DNA of 64,000 bases from Sporosarcina sp. (GCF_029257255.1 NZ_JARICI010000049.1:1-64000); one strand, 5' to 3'; shown: positions 30,704 through 40,652, counted from the stretch's first letter. Made by a program: numbers and translations. The notes: generated by a model not told the origin, from the sequence alone.

Positions 30704-33700
30704 GTGTTTTTGAAGAGACTGGAGATTACAGGATTCAAGTCTTTTGCAGAGAAAATCCATATCGATTTTGTACCGGGTGTCACAGCGGTCGTAGGACCTA
30801 ACGGCAGCGGGAAGAGCAATATTATCGATGCAATCCGTTGGGTACTCGGTGAACAGTCAGCAAAGTCTCTGCGTGGCAGTAAGATGGAAGATGTGATATT
30901 TGCTGGCAGTGATTCGAGAAAAGCGGTTAATTTTGCAGAAGTAAATTTAATACTGGACAACACCCAAAATCTTTTTCCGCTCGACTATACAGAAATCAGT
31001 GTCAGCAGAAGAGTGTTCCGTTCGGGTGAAAGTGCTTACCTGATCAATGGACAGAATTGCCGTTTAAAAGACGTAACGACGATGTTCATGGATTCGGGAC
31101 TCGGCAAAGAAGCATTTTCCATCATCTCTCAGGGCCGGGTTGACGGAATCTTAAACAGTAAGGCGGATGAACGCCGAAATGTTTTTGATGAAGCAGCCGG
31201 CGTGTTGAAGTATAAGACGCGGAAGACACAGGCAGAGCATAAGCTTTTTGAAACAACCGATAATCTGGACCGCGTTCTCGATATCCTAAAAGAAATCGAT
31301 GACCGGCTCATGCCACTTGAAAAAGAAGCCGCGGCAGCACGGCAGGCAGAGCGCTTTTCAAAGGAACTGCGGGAAGCGGATGTCCGTTTATTGAACCATG
31401 ATGCATGGGTTCTTCAACAGCAGATCACAGAAAAAGCCAGCGTACTTACTGCAAATGAAACTGAACAGGGCAAGTTTGATAAATTGCTATCCGATCATGA
31501 TCGAGAGCTTGAACGTGATAAAATCAGTTTGCAAAAGGTGGAGGCGTCGCTTGATCAACTCCAAAGTGAACTGGTCGAGAAGACATCTGAAGCGGAAAAG
31601 TGGGAAGGCAGACGACTGCTGTCGCTTGAAAAAAGCCGCAATACAAAACAGCAACTCGAACGCATTCAAAACGAATTGCAACTGTCTGAAAAAACGAGAC
31701 AGGCTTCAGAAGAAAAGTTGACGCTGATGCAGGAAAAGCAACAGACAGTCAAACAGGATCTGCAGCAGACATCAAAAGAAATTCAGCAAGTAAACAGCAT
31801 GCTGAATAGTTCATTGAAAGAAACGGAGCAGCAGATTGAAGAACTAAAATCCGTCTATATCGAGAAGCTCAATGAAGAAGCGACTTTGCGCAGTGATAAA
31901 AAATATGTAGATGAACGTCTGCAAGGAGAAAAATCTTCAACTGAAAAAATTACGATTCAGCATCAGCTGCTTCAGGAACGCATGCAACTACTGAAAAATG
32001 AACAGAATGAGAAAATGAAAGAAAAACAAGCAGTTCAGCAGCGAGTAAGTAAAGCCGAGCAATCTGCTAAAGAATGCGTCCTCCAATTAAAAGAAGCGGA
32101 GGAGCGTCTCGCCGTTCAGCAGCAGTTTCTTCAGCAGGCACTGCGGAAACAATCTGAAATGCAGGGAAGAATCCGTGCCCTTGAAAGCTTGGAACGAGAC
32201 TTTTCAGGGTTTTATTCGGGCGTCAAAGAAGTATTGCACGCAAAAAAACAACAGCGTTTACAAGGAATCGAAGGCGCGGTAGCCGAGTTGATTACTACCG
32301 AGTCTGCTTACACGAAAGCGATTGAGACGGCTCTTGGCGGCGCTATTCAGCATATAGTAACGGCAACGGAAGCGGACGCCAGGAAAGCGATCGGCTATTT
32401 GAAAGCGAAAAATTTAGGTCGAGCAACATTCTTGCCGTTAGATATTTTGAAGCCGCGCGAACTGCCGATGAACAGCCGGCAGCTATTGCGAGGTCAGCCG
32501 GGTTTCATAGGCACGGCGTTTGAACTCATTCAAACCTCATCAGCTTATGAAACGATTGCCAAGAATTTACTGGGTCAGACAATTGTCGCAGGTACGCTGA
32601 AAGAAGCGTCTGCGATTGCTAAGGCAATCGGCTACCGTTACCGCATTGTTACGCTGGACGGAGATGTCGTCAATACAGGCGGCTCTCTGACAGGCGGAGG
32701 AGCAAAAGGGCAGTCCACAGTGTTCTCTAGGAAAGCTGAATTGGAAATGCTGACAGGACAATTGGAACAAATGGATGAATCAATCCGCCAGGCAAATGAA
32801 ACCATGTCTTCTACGCGTGAACAGGCAGGTGCGGGACTGCAGCGCCGGGATCAGCTGCAAACATCGATGGAGGAACTTCAGCGACAGGCATCCATTGCGC
32901 ATACTTCATTGCAAGAAACCGAAATGGAAATCCGTTCTGTTAGGATGGAATTGTCGACTATTGAAACGGGTCGCAGTGATAATGCATCTGCAGAAAAGGA
33001 TTTATTGGTTAAAAAGCAAGCCTTGGATCATCGCCATTCGGCTATCCGACAAGAACTCCAGGATATGACGGAGAAACTGGAAAGTTTAGAGCGTCTTGTG
33101 GAGAACCGCCGTGAAGAGCAGGAAACGCTACAGCAGAAATTAGTTCAATTGCAGCAGAAAAGTGCTGTTCTTAAAGAACAGAGCATCTATCAAACCAGCT
33201 CGATAACGGAAACGCAGCAGTTGATCGGTGAACTCACGCAAACTGTTACACGTCTGCGCGAAGAACAACAATATGTACAGGGTCATTTAGTCGGCAAGGA
33301 GCTGTCGCCTGAAGAGATTGATCAGCGGATGAAGGAATCGATGACAGCGAAACAGCAGCTGGAAGAAACTATACTTATAGAACGCACAAAACGTCTTGAA
33401 CAGACAGAGGTCGTTGCACGTCATGAACAGCAAATGAAACAGCTTCGTGTACAAGTTCAAACAGTTAGTGAACAAGTGAATACAGTGAAAATCCAACTGT
33501 CGAGACTTGAAGCGCAATATGAGTATGTCACCAATCGTCTTGATGAAGAATACGGTCTGCGTCCAGATTCATCGTTCATTGAAGAGTCAATGGATGCAGA
33601 AGCGTTGCGGCTTGCGGTCGATCAATTCAAACAACAACTTGCTGACCTTGGACCCGTGAATCCGAATGCCATTCAAGAGTTTGAAGAAGTTTCTGAACGC

Positions 33701-34264
33701 CATCAGTTTTTAACTGCACAGCGCAATGATCTGGTGGAAGCCAGAGATACGCTGCAGGAAGCGATGTCGGAAATGGATATGGAAATGAAAAGCCGTTTCC
33801 AGACAACATTTGAAGCGATCCGCAGCCATTTCCATCGTGTATTTAAAGAAATGTTCGGCGGTGGAGAAGCGGACTTGATTTTGACGGATCCTTCTAATTT
33901 ATTGACGACCGGCATCGATATCATCGCACGTCCACCAGGTAAGAAACTGCAGAACATGAGTCTTTTATCCGGCGGGGAACGTGCGCTGACAGTTATCTCC
34001 TTACTGTTTTCGATTCTCGAAGTCCGTCCAGTACCGTTCTGTATTCTGGATGAAGTGGAAGCTGCACTGGATGAAGCGAATGTAGTGCGATATAGTAATT
34101 ATTTGAAGAAGGTTTCGGAGCAGACGCAATTTATCGTCATCACCCACCGAAAAGGTACAATGGAAGGTGCAGATGTATTATATGGCGTGACAATGCAGGA
34201 ATCGGGTGTATCGAAACTGCTGTCCGTCAAGCTTTCCGAAGTCGCAGAAGAAATCACTGGTTAA
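30704..34264 (+). CDS. smc: Chromosome partition protein SMC
   Basis: Core ATPase of the SMC-ScpAB condensin that compacts and separates replicated origins. Walker A GPNGSGKSN at 31-39, two long coiled coils (about 170-500 and 670-1000), a hinge around 505-665 (FSGFYSGVKEVL to DGDVVNTGGSLTGGG), and the C-terminal signature LSGGERALT near 1088 with Walker B FCILDEVEAALDEAN. 1186 residues. Start GTG 30704, two bases after rnc. Confidence 0.97.
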   Translation: MFLKRLEITGFKSFAEKIHIDFVPGVTAVVGPNGSGKSNIIDAIRWVLGEQSAKSLRGSKMEDVIFAGSDSRKAVNFAEVNLILDNTQNLFPLDYTEISVSRRVFRSGESAYLINGQNCRLKDVTTMFMDSGLGKEAFSIISQGRVDGILNSKADERRNVFDEAAGVLKYKTRKTQAEHKLFETTDNLDRVLDILKEIDDRLMPLEKEAAAARQAERFSKELREADVRLLNHDAWVLQQQITEKASVLTANETEQGKFDKLLSDHDRELERDKISLQKVEASLDQLQSELVEKTSEAEKWEGRRLLSLEKSRNTKQQLERIQNELQLSEKTRQASEEKLTLMQEKQQTVKQDLQQTSKEIQQVNSMLNSSLKETEQQIEELKSVYIEKLNEEATLRSDKKYVDERLQGEKSSTEKITIQHQLLQERMQLLKNEQNEKMKEKQAVQQRVSKAEQSAKECVLQLKEAEERLAVQQQFLQQALRKQSEMQGRIRALESLERDFSGFYSGVKEVLHAKKQQRLQGIEGAVAELITTESAYTKAIETALGGAIQHIVTATEADARKAIGYLKAKNLGRATFLPLDILKPRELPMNSRQLLRGQPGFIGTAFELIQTSSAYETIAKNLLGQTIVAGTLKEASAIAKAIGYRYRIVTLDGDVVNTGGSLTGGGAKGQSTVFSRKAELEMLTGQLEQMDESIRQANETMSSTREQAGAGLQRRDQLQTSMEELQRQASIAHTSLQETEMEIRSVRMELSTIETGRSDNASAEKDLLVKKQALDHRHSAIRQELQDMTEKLESLERLVENRREEQETLQQKLVQLQQKSAVLKEQSIYQTSSITETQQLIGELTQTVTRLREEQQYVQGHLVGKELSPEEIDQRMKESMTAKQQLEETILIERTKRLEQTEVVARHEQQMKQLRVQVQTVSEQVNTVKIQLSRLEAQYEYVTNRLDEEYGLRPDSSFIEESMDAEALRLAVDQFKQQLADLGPVNPNAIQEFEEVSERHQFLTAQRNDLVEARDTLQEAMSEMDMEMKSRFQTTFEAIRSHFHRVFKEMFGGGEADLILTDPSNLLTTGIDIIARPPGKKLQNMSLLSGGERALTVISLLFSILEVRPVPFCILDEVEAALDEANVVRYSNYLKKVSEQTQFIVITHRKGTMEGADVLYGVTMQESGVSKLLSVKLSEVAEEITG

Positions 34265-34277
34265 GGAGTGAAATTCA

Positions 34278-35303
34278 TTGTCATTTTTTAAGAAGCTGAA
34301 AGATAAGATTACAGGTACAAATGAAGCCGTAACAGAGAAGTTTAAAGACGGTCTGACGAAGACACGTGATTCATTTACTTCAAAAGTGAATGATCTGGTA
34401 TCTCGTTTCCGCGTTGTCGATGAAGAGTTCTTTGAGGAATTGGAAGAAGTACTTCTGCAGGCGGACGTAGGGTTTGATACGGTTATGGAACTGATCGATC
34501 TGTTGAAAGATGAAGTGAAGCGTAAAAACATTAAGGACACAGCTGGCATGCAGTCCTTAATTTCCGAGAAACTTGTGGAGATTTATAACTCGGGAGAAGA
34601 AATGTCCAATGAGTTGAATATTGAAGAAGGCCGTTTGAATGTCATCCTGATGGTCGGTGTGAACGGTGTCGGGAAAACAACGACAATCGGTAAAATGGCT
34701 GCACGTCTGCAAAAAGAAGGAAAGACCGTCATGCTTGCGGCTGGTGATACATTCCGTGCAGGCGCCATTGAGCAGCTTGTCGTCTGGGGCGAGCGGACAG
34801 GAGTGGAAGTTGTCCGCCAGGCGGAAGGTTCTGATCCCGCTGCGGTTATTTATGATGCCGTCAAGTCTGCTAAAAAACGCAATGTCGATGTCTTGATCTG
34901 TGATACAGCAGGGCGCTTACAGAATAAAGTAAACTTGATGAATGAACTGGAAAAAGTCCACCGTATTATCGGGCGTGAAATCGAAGGTGCACCTCATGAA
35001 GTATTGCTTGCACTTGATGCGACAACAGGGCAAAATGCACTGATCCAAGCACAGACATTCAACGAAGCAACAAAGGTAACAGGAATTGTCTTGACGAAAT
35101 TGGATGGCACGGCAAAAGGCGGCATCGTCTTGGCGATCCGCAGTAAACTGGACATTCCGGTCAAGTTTGTAGGTCTCGGCGAAGGGATAGAAGACTTGCA
35201 GCCGTTTGATCCGGAGCGATATGTCTATGGTTTATTCGCAGATGGTCTTGAAATGGAAGAAGCGAATGAAGACGAAATCCAGGAAGAGTCCGAAGACAAG
35301 TAA
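34278..35303 (+). CDS. ftsY: Signal recognition particle receptor FtsY
   Basis: Membrane-associated receptor for Ffh. Short N-terminal A region, N domain, then the SRP-type GTPase: [13 protein letters not shown] (about 127-139), DTFRAGA, DTAGR and [10 protein letters not shown]. 341 residues with an acidic tail. Start TTG 34278 with AAGGAG upstream. It is adjacent to smc as in B. subtilis. Confidence 0.96.
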   Translation: MSFFKKLKDKITGTNEAVTEKFKDGLTKTRDSFTSKVNDLVSRFRVVDEEFFEELEEVLLQADVGFDTVMELIDLLKDEVKRKNIKDTAGMQSLISEKLVEIYNSGEEMSNELNIEEGRLNVILMVGVNGVGKTTTIGKMAARLQKEGKTVMLAAGDTFRAGAIEQLVVWGERTGVEVVRQAEGSDPAAVIYDAVKSAKKRNVDVLICDTAGRLQNKVNLMNELEKVHRIIGREIEGAPHEVLLALDATTGQNALIQAQTFNEATKVTGIVLTKLDGTAKGGIVLAIRSKLDIPVKFVGLGEGIEDLQPFDPERYVYGLFADGLEMEEANEDEIQEESEDK

Positions 35304-35309
35304 AATTAC

Positions 35310-35338
35310 TTGACAGACGTATCGTCAAAAGCTACTAT
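35310..35338 (+). promoter_or_regulatory. Sigma-A promoter of ylxM-ffh
   Basis: -35 TTGACA (35310-35315, consensus), 17-base spacer, -10 TACTAT (35333-35338), 28 bases before the ylxM start. It allows ffh expression apart from smc-ftsY. Confidence 0.75.
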
Positions 35339-35365
35339 AAATGTTGAGCAGGAGGGGTTGGCGTC

Positions 35366-35698
35366 ATGCTTGAGAAAACGACAAGAGTAAACTTCCTCTT
35401 TGATTTTTATCAATCATTATTAACAGATAAACAGCGGTTATATATGCAATTATATTATTTGGATGATCTTTCTCTCGGTGAAATCGCAGAGCAGTACAGC
35501 GTATCGAGACAGGCAGTGTATGATAATGTTAGAAGAACAGAAGCAATGCTTGAAGACTATGAAGAAAAGCTGAATTTATTTGAAAAGCACGAGAAACGCC
35601 TGGAAGCAGTCGAGCAGCTGGAGCGGCTTGTGCAGGCTGACACAGCTTCCTCTGATAAAGTTTTCGAACTGTTACATACCTTGAAGGATTTTGAATAG
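35366..35698 (+). CDS. ylxM: YlxM/p13-family SRP-associated DNA-binding-like protein
   Basis: 110 residues with a sigma70 region 4-like helix-turn-helix ([20 protein letters not shown], about 33-52) followed by a coiled-coil tail. The family sits next to ffh; in streptococci the homologue stimulates SRP. RBS CAGGAGGGG. The stop is 12 bases before ffh. Confidence 0.94.
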   Translation: MLEKTTRVNFLFDFYQSLLTDKQRLYMQLYYLDDLSLGEIAEQYSVSRQAVYDNVRRTEAMLEDYEEKLNLFEKHEKRLEAVEQLERLVQADTASSDKVFELLHTLKDFE

Positions 35699-35710
35699 GG
35701 GGGATGGTCC

Positions 35711-37066
35711 ATGGCATTTGAAGGATTAGCCGAACGCCTGCAGGGAACGCTCAATAAAATTACAGGCAAAGGAAAAATTAACGAAGCTGATGTCAAAGAA
35801 ATGATGCGAGAAGTGCGTTTTGCACTGATCGAGGCAGACGTCAACTTGAAAGTTGTAAAAGAATTCGTCAAAACTGTCAGTGAACGGTCGGTGGGTCAGG
35901 ACGTCATGAAGAGTCTGACGCCTGGACAGCAGGTCGTGAAAATCGTAAAAGATGAATTGACGAACTTGATGGGTGGAGAACAAAATCCGATTCAGTTTGC
36001 CCGCAAGTCACCGACGGTCATCATGATGGTCGGTCTGCAAGGTGCAGGTAAAACAACATCTACTGGAAAGCTGGCTACGGTTCTCCGTAAAAAACACAAT
36101 AGAAAACCGTTATTAGTGGCGGCTGATATTTATCGTCCTGCCGCTATTCAACAGCTCGAAACACTCGGTAAGCAGATTTCGGTGCCGGTATTTTCGATGG
36201 GCACGGATATTTCACCAGTGGAAATTGCTCGCAAAGCGATGGAAGAAGCGGAAGCTGAGCATCATGATGTCGTCATCATAGATACAGCTGGCCGTCTTCA
36301 CGTCGACGAGAAGCTAATGCAGGAACTCAAAGATATCCGTGAGCTGACCAAGCCCGATGAAGTCTTCCTTGTTGTAGACGCTATGACGGGTCAGGACGCT
36401 GTTAATGTTGCGAAAAACTTTAACGAAGCCATTGATATTACAGGTGTGATCCTGACGAAGCTTGACGGCGATACACGAGGCGGAGCAGCATTGTCTATCC
36501 GTTCTGTCACTGATAAGCCGATCAAATTTGTCGGTATGGGTGAGAAGATGGATGCACTTGAAGCATTCCATCCCGAGCGCATGGCATCACGGATTCTAGG
36601 TATGGGCGACGTCATGTCGCTGATCGAAAAAGCGCAGGAAAATGTTGATGAAGAAAAAGCAAAAGAACTTGAGCAAAAACTGCGCACGCAGAGTTTCACA
36701 CTCGAAGATTTTCTTGATCAGCTGCAGCAGGTGAAGAAAATGGGGCCGCTGGATGAAATTCTTAAAATGATGCCTGGCGCCAATAAAATTAAAGGGCTCG
36801 ACAATGCAAAAGTTGATGAGAGCCAAATGGGTCGAGTAGAAGCAGTCATTTATTCTATGACGGCAGCTGAACGCGAAAATCCTGACATCATCAATGCGAG
36901 TCGGAAAAAACGAATTGCGGTCGGGTCAGGCACTTCGACGCAGGAAGTCAATCGTCTGCTCAAGCAATTTGATGAAATGAAAAAAATGGTCAAGCAAATG
37001 ACTAATATGCAGCAAAAGGGTAAAAAGAAGGGCAAAATACCCGGTTTAGATTCGTTTTTTAAATAA
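35711..37066 (+). CDS. ffh: Signal recognition particle protein Ffh
   Basis: Binds signal sequences and scRNA to target proteins to the membrane. N domain (about 1-90), G domain with GLQGAGKTTSTGK (about 108-120), DIYRPAAI, DTAGRLHVDE and TKLDGDTRGG, and a C-terminal methionine-rich M domain (about 300-451). 451 residues. RBS AGGGGGG before ATG 35711. Confidence 0.97.
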   Translation: MAFEGLAERLQGTLNKITGKGKINEADVKEMMREVRFALIEADVNLKVVKEFVKTVSERSVGQDVMKSLTPGQQVVKIVKDELTNLMGGEQNPIQFARKSPTVIMMVGLQGAGKTTSTGKLATVLRKKHNRKPLLVAADIYRPAAIQQLETLGKQISVPVFSMGTDISPVEIARKAMEEAEAEHHDVVIIDTAGRLHVDEKLMQELKDIRELTKPDEVFLVVDAMTGQDAVNVAKNFNEAIDITGVILTKLDGDTRGGAALSIRSVTDKPIKFVGMGEKMDALEAFHPERMASRILGMGDVMSLIEKAQENVDEEKAKELEQKLRTQSFTLEDFLDQLQQVKKMGPLDEILKMMPGANKIKGLDNAKVDESQMGRVEAVIYSMTAAERENPDIINASRKKRIAVGSGTSTQEVNRLLKQFDEMKKMVKQMTNMQQKGKKKGKIPGLDSFFK

Positions 37067-37091
37067 ATTTCAGGGTGTTAAGAAAAAACAC

Positions 37092-37120
37092 TTTACAAAC
37101 AAACAAAACCTTGATAATAT
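37092..37120 (+). promoter_or_regulatory. Sigma-A promoter of rpsP
   Basis: -35 TTTACA (37092-37097), 17-base spacer, -10 TAATAT (37115-37120), 38 bases before the rpsP start. Confidence 0.7.
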
Positions 37121-37158
37121 ACTATCTTGTGTGAAACTATTCGGAGGTGTAGATTAAA

Positions 37159-37431
37159 ATGGCAGTTAAAATTCGTCTAAAACGTATGGGAGCTAAGAAA
37201 TCTCCTTTTTATCGTATTGTAGTAGCTGATGCACGTGCACCACGTGACGGCCGTCAAATCGATCAGGTGGGTACATACAACCCGCTTACAAAGCCAGCAA
37301 CAGTTCAGATCAACGAAGAGTTGGCTTTGAAATGGCTTCAAGATGGAGCAAAACCATCTGATACAGTACGTAACTTGTTCTCAGAGCAAGGTATCATGGA
37401 AAAATTCCATAACGCTAAATACAGCAAGTAA
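37159..37431 (+). CDS. rpsP: 30S ribosomal protein S16
   Basis: 90 residues, [20 protein letters not shown] and [31 protein letters not shown]. khpA follows at once. Confidence 0.97.
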   Translation: MAVKIRLKRMGAKKSPFYRIVVADARAPRDGRQIDQVGTYNPLTKPATVQINEELALKWLQDGAKPSDTVRNLFSEQGIMEKFHNAKYSK

Positions 37432-37446
37432 TTTGGAGGGGTGGAC

Positions 37447-37680
37447 ATGAAGCAGCTGATTGAAACAATTGTAAAGCCGTTAGTCGATTACCCGGACGAC
37501 GTGAAGGTGGTAGCGGATGAACAGTCACAGCGTGTCGTTTATCAGTTATCAGTGAATGCGGAGGATATGGGAAAAGTGATCGGAAAGCAAGGTCGTGTGG
37601 CAAAAGCGATCCGGACGATTGTTTACTCAGCAGCAGGCAGCCACCACGGCAAAAAAGTGTATTTGGATATATTGGATTGA
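37447..37680 (+). CDS. khpA: KH-domain RNA-binding protein KhpA (YlqC)
   Basis: 77 residues forming a single KH domain, with the GKQG loop in MGKVIGKQGRVAKAIRT. KhpA pairs with KhpB (Jag) and affects cell division and elongation in firmicutes. ATG 37447 is preferred: GGAGG lies seven bases upstream, while GTG 37441 would leave one base. It is the last gene before a repeat-filled gap. Confidence 0.92.
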   Translation: MKQLIETIVKPLVDYPDDVKVVADEQSQRVVYQLSVNAEDMGKVIGKQGRVAKAIRTIVYSAAGSHHGKKVYLDILD

Positions 37681-37685
37681 TCCAA

Positions 37686-37716
37686 AAGGAAGGAGCCCCG
37701 GTTCCTTCCTTTTTTG
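37686..37716 (+). terminator. Terminator after rpsP-khpA
   Basis: AAGGAAGGA / TCCTTCCTT stem with a G/C loop followed by TTTT, starting six bases after the khpA stop. Confidence 0.9.
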
Positions 37717-37773
37717 CACGTATAAATGGATTTTGGTCGGATAGAGTAGGTTAGTAAGCAGGGTGTGTAGTTA

Positions 37774-37901
37774 GGGGATTTGCGCTCTAGGCGGACGCGT
37801 TCGGGAGGGCCCGCGGTGAGCCGACTTGGTCGCAAGCTCCCCAAAGTCGTCTCACCTGTCGGGCTGATCCTCCCCGAGTCGCCGCCTGCCGCTCCAATCC
37901 C
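37774..37901. repeat. Long GC-rich palindromic element, left copy (inverted relative to 38062-38187)
   Basis: On the minus strand it reads GGATTGGAGCGG..GGCGGCGACTC..GACAGGTGAGAC..CGGCTCACCGC..GCGTCCGCC..AGCGCAAATCC, the same order of blocks as the right copy. It belongs to the same family as 8270-8330 and 9288-9348 but has an extra internal hairpin (GGTGAGAC / GGCTCACC type). Reading frames through it are not genes. Confidence 0.85.
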
Positions 37902-38061
37902 TATATGGCGAGCAGTACTAGTATGCGTTGCTGATCTAAATTGCTATGTATTTTCTTGCTTAAAATATTAATACTATTTATTAAAAGGATTACTTGTTTT
38001 TTTACATTTAGAGAAATTTAATGGAACTCACTTAGCTATGTATTGAAAAAAAGCCAGTGTA

Positions 38062-38187
38062 CCGGAGTGGAAGGCGGCGACTCCTGGGGGATTAGCGTGA
38101 CAGGTGAGACCCTGGACTGAGCGCAGCGAGGGAAGCGGCTCACCGCACGCCCCCCCGGAAAGCGTCCGCCTGGAACGCAGGGAAACG
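38062..38187. repeat. Long GC-rich palindromic element, right copy
   Basis: CCGGAGTGGAAGGCGGCGAC, then GACAGGTGAGACC, GAGCGCAGCGAGGGAAGCGG, CTCACCGC, CCCGGAAAGCGTCCGCCTGG and AACGCAGGGAAACGG. It faces the left copy head to head across about 160 bases of A/T-rich DNA. Together the pair occupies the khpA-rimM gap, where ylqD is found in B. subtilis. Confidence 0.85.
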
Positions 38188-38257
38188 GTATCCTAACCAC
38201 ACACTATATTCTAACTAAGTGTTTAAATATAATTGGATTCTAAACGGAGGCGAAATA

Positions 38258-38773
38258 ATGGAATGGTATAACGTGGGAAAGATTGTTAATACGCACGGAA
38301 TCAGAGGCGAAGTCCGGGTCATGGCGACAACGGATTTTCCGGATGAACGCTTTGCAGTCGGAAGCGAACTGGCGATCTTCATGCCGAAAAGTAAAACACC
38401 CGTCATGGTCAAGGTAGCGAGCCACCGCAAACATAAAAACTTCAACCTGTTAACATTCGAAGGCTACCCGAACATCAATGACGTAGAAAAATTCCGCGAC
38501 GGCATCGTCAAAGTATCCGAAAGAGACCTGACGGAACTGGAAGAGAATGAATTCTACTACCACGAAATCATCGGCTGCCGCGTAGTAACAGAAACAGGTG
38601 AAGAAATCGGCACAGTTACAGAAATTATTGAAACAGGTGCCAACGACGTCTGGACGGTTACCCCTAAAGAAGGCAAGCCACATTATATTCCGTACATCGA
38701 GCAAGTCGTCAAAGAGATCGACGTTGACGAGAAGTTGGTCAAAATTGAATTAATGGACGGACTGCTTTCATGA
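38258..38773 (+). CDS. rimM: Ribosome maturation factor RimM
   Basis: Binds S19 and helps assembly of the 30S head. N-terminal RimM beta-barrel ([20 protein letters not shown]) and C-terminal PRC-barrel (from about 95, [12 protein letters not shown] to [14 protein letters not shown]). 171 residues from ATG 38258 after GGAGG; the frame is open from 38219, but no good site precedes that. Overlaps trmD by ATGA. Confidence 0.95.
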   Translation: MEWYNVGKIVNTHGIRGEVRVMATTDFPDERFAVGSELAIFMPKSKTPVMVKVASHRKHKNFNLLTFEGYPNINDVEKFRDGIVKVSERDLTELEENEFYYHEIIGCRVVTETGEEIGTVTEIIETGANDVWTVTPKEGKPHYIPYIEQVVKEIDVDEKLVKIELMDGLLS

Positions 38774-39510
38774 TGCATGTCGATGTATTGACGTTGTTTC
38801 CTGGCATGTTCGAAGGTGTGCTTCATTCATCGATTATGAAAAAAGCGCAGGAGCAGCAGGCGGCTTCATTCCGAGTAACTGATTTCCGTGAGTACTCGAC
38901 GAATAAACATAAAAAAGTGGATGACTATCCATACGGCGGTGGAGCGGGTATGGTGTTGAAGCCGGAACCACTTTTTGCTGCAGTTGAAGCATTGACAAGT
39001 GAGGCTCAAAGTACACCGCGTATTATTTTGATGTGTCCTCAGGGCGAGCGCTATACGCAGAAGAAAGCGGAAGAGCTTGCAAAGGAAGAGCACTTGATTT
39101 TCATCTGCGGCCATTATGAAGGTTACGATGAACGGATTCGGAAACATCTAGTGACCGATGAAATTTCTCTTGGTGATTTTGTTTTGACTGGTGGCGAGGT
39201 GGCTTCCATGGCGATTATTGATAGTGTCGTGCGTCTGTTGCCGGAGGTGCTGGGGAATGATCAGTCAGCTGTCCACGATTCGTTTTCGACAGGGATGCTC
39301 GAACATCCGCAGTACACGCGCCCTGCTTCATTCAACGGCTTAGAAGTGCCGCCAGTGCTGTTATCAGGCAATCATGCGGAAATTGATAAGTGGCGGGAAG
39401 AGCAAGTGTTTTTGCGGACAGCAGAAAGACGTCCTGAATTATTGGAGAGTGCGACGTTAACAGAACATCAGCAAAAACTTTATCAGCAGTGGAAGCAAAA
39501 AAGAGACTAA
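38770..39510 (+). CDS. trmD: tRNA (guanine-37 N1)-methyltransferase
   Basis: Methylates G37 of tRNAs to prevent frameshifts. SPOUT-class knot: [43 protein letters not shown] and [13 protein letters not shown], with the C-terminal helical domain to residue 246. Coupled to rimM. Confidence 0.97.
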   Translation: MMHVDVLTLFPGMFEGVLHSSIMKKAQEQQAASFRVTDFREYSTNKHKKVDDYPYGGGAGMVLKPEPLFAAVEALTSEAQSTPRIILMCPQGERYTQKKAEELAKEEHLIFICGHYEGYDERIRKHLVTDEISLGDFVLTGGEVASMAIIDSVVRLLPEVLGNDQSAVHDSFSTGMLEHPQYTRPASFNGLEVPPVLLSGNHAEIDKWREEQVFLRTAERRPELLESATLTEHQQKLYQQWKQKRD

Positions 39511-39516
39511 ATATAC

Positions 39517-39545
39517 TTGAACAGCCCCCATGCTTATGATATGAT
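39517..39545 (+). promoter_or_regulatory. Sigma-A promoter of rplS
   Basis: -35 TTGAAC (39517-39522), 17-base spacer, -10 TATGAT (39540-39545). It lies just after trmD and gives rplS its own transcript with a leader of about 85 bases. Confidence 0.75.
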
Positions 39546-39550
39546 TTACG

Positions 39551-39625
39551 AAGTGCTTTTTGAAAAGCACCTATTTACTGTAGTTCCGCTGCAAAGCAAG
39601 ACGTGCAAGAACTTCAGAAAAGAAG
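39551..39625 (+). promoter_or_regulatory. Candidate ribosomal protein L19 mRNA leader
   Basis: Between the promoter and the rplS ribosome site the leader can form a hairpin GTGCTTTT / AAAAGCAC and a second pairing AGTTC..GAACT enclosing a CTGCAAAGCAAGACGTGC loop. Autoregulatory L19 leaders are known in firmicutes; that this is one is inference from position and structure. Confidence 0.5.
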
Positions 39626-39636
39626 GAGAGAAAACC

Positions 39637-39981
39637 ATGCAAAAACTAATTGCAGACATTACAAAAGATCAGTTGCGTACTGAACACCCTGATTTCCGTC
39701 CTGGAGATACATTGCGTTTACACGTAAAAATCATTGAGGGTACTCGTGAGCGTATCCAGCTATTCGAAGGTGTTGTAATTAAACGCCGCGGTGGTGGAAT
39801 CAGCGAAACTTTCACAGTCCGTAAAATTTCTAACGGTGTTGGAGTGGAACGTACTTTCCCTGTACACACACCAAAACTTGCGAAGATTGAAGTAACTCGT
39901 CGCGGTAAAGTTCGTCGTGCGAAGTTGTACTACTTGCGTAAATTACGCGGTAAAGCAGCACGTATTAAAGAACTCCGCTAA
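39637..39981 (+). CDS. rplS: 50S ribosomal protein L19
   Basis: 114 residues, beginning [20 protein letters not shown] and with the core [20 protein letters not shown]. Start ATG 39637 after AAGGAGAG; the longer frame from 39517 covers the promoter and leader and is not coding. Confidence 0.97.
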   Translation: MQKLIADITKDQLRTEHPDFRPGDTLRLHVKIIEGTRERIQLFEGVVIKRRGGGISETFTVRKISNGVGVERTFPVHTPKLAKIEVTRRGKVRRAKLYYLRKLRGKAARIKELR

Positions 39982-39998
39982 TCAGATAAACACAAAAC

Positions 39999-40033
39999 GA
40001 AGGAGGCCTTGCATTTGGCCTCCTTTCTTTTTG
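39999..40033 (+). terminator. Terminator after rplS
   Basis: GAAGGAGGCC-TTGCATTT-GGCCTCCTTTC followed by a T run (to 40032). Confidence 0.9.
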
Positions 40034-40059
40034 CGCCTAAAGCATTTTGGCGGTACAAT
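40031..40059 (+). promoter_or_regulatory. Probable sigma-A promoter of lepB
   Basis: -35 TTGCGC (40031-40036), 17-base spacer, -10 TACAAT (40054-40059), 29 bases before the start codon. It begins directly at the rplS terminator T-tract. Confidence 0.6.
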
Positions 40060-40088
40060 AATAGCAGACAAGGCAGGAGGCTGGATTG

Positions 40089-40652
40089 ATGGAAGAGAAA
40101 AAAACGAAAAGCGAAGGGTTAGAATGGATTAAAGCACTGTTAATTGCGTTCGGGCTCGCTGCAATTATCCGTATATTTTTATTCACTCCGATCGTCGTCG
40201 ATGGTATTTCCATGATGCCGACACTGGAACATGGTGACCGGATGATCGTCAATAAAATTGGCTACACTATTGGAGAACCTCATCGCTTTGATATTGTTGT
40301 GTTCCATGCGCCTGAACAAAAAGATTATATTAAGCGTGTAATCGGATTGCCGGGAGATACTGTGGAATATAAAGATGATGTTTTGTACATCAACGATAAA
40401 CCGTATGAAGAACCGTATCTTGATAAATATAAAGCAGAAATACAGGACGGTACACTGACTGAAGACTTCACACTTCAGGATATACCGCAAATCGAAGCGG
40501 AAGTAGTACCGGAAGACCATGTATTTGTTATGGGTGACAACCGTCGAAAAAGTAAAGACTCAAGACATATCGGCGCTGTTTCAATTGACGAGATTATCGG
40601 CAGCACGAGTGTAGTATTCTGGCCGATTAAAGATTTCGGTATAGTGAAATAA
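40089..40652 (+). CDS. lepB: Type I signal peptidase
   Basis: Membrane serine protease that removes signal peptides from exported proteins. One N-terminal membrane helix (about 12-33), catalytic Ser41 in GISMMPTLEHGDR, catalytic Lys82 in YIKRVIGLPGD, and the conserved VMGDNRRKSKDSR. 187 residues from ATG 40089 (TTG 40086 is possible); GGAGG is eight bases upstream. B. subtilis has no signal peptidase gene here, while I recall other Bacillales having one. Confidence 0.95.
   Translation: MEEKKTKSEGLEWIKALLIAFGLAAIIRIFLFTPIVVDGISMMPTLEHGDRMIVNKIGYTIGEPHRFDIVVFHAPEQKDYIKRVIGLPGDTVEYKDDVLYINDKPYEEPYLDKYKAEIQDGTLTEDFTLQDIPQIEAEVVPEDHVFVMGDNRRKSKDSRHIGAVSIDEIIGSTSVVFWPIKDFGIVK

Noticed and set aside
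37780-37971. 63-residue frame between khpA and rimM
   Set aside because: Lies in the GC-rich palindromic element; no ribosome site.
39517-39636. N-terminal extension of L19
   Set aside because: The extra 40 codons cover the promoter and leader; ATG 39637 has the ribosome site and gives the family length.
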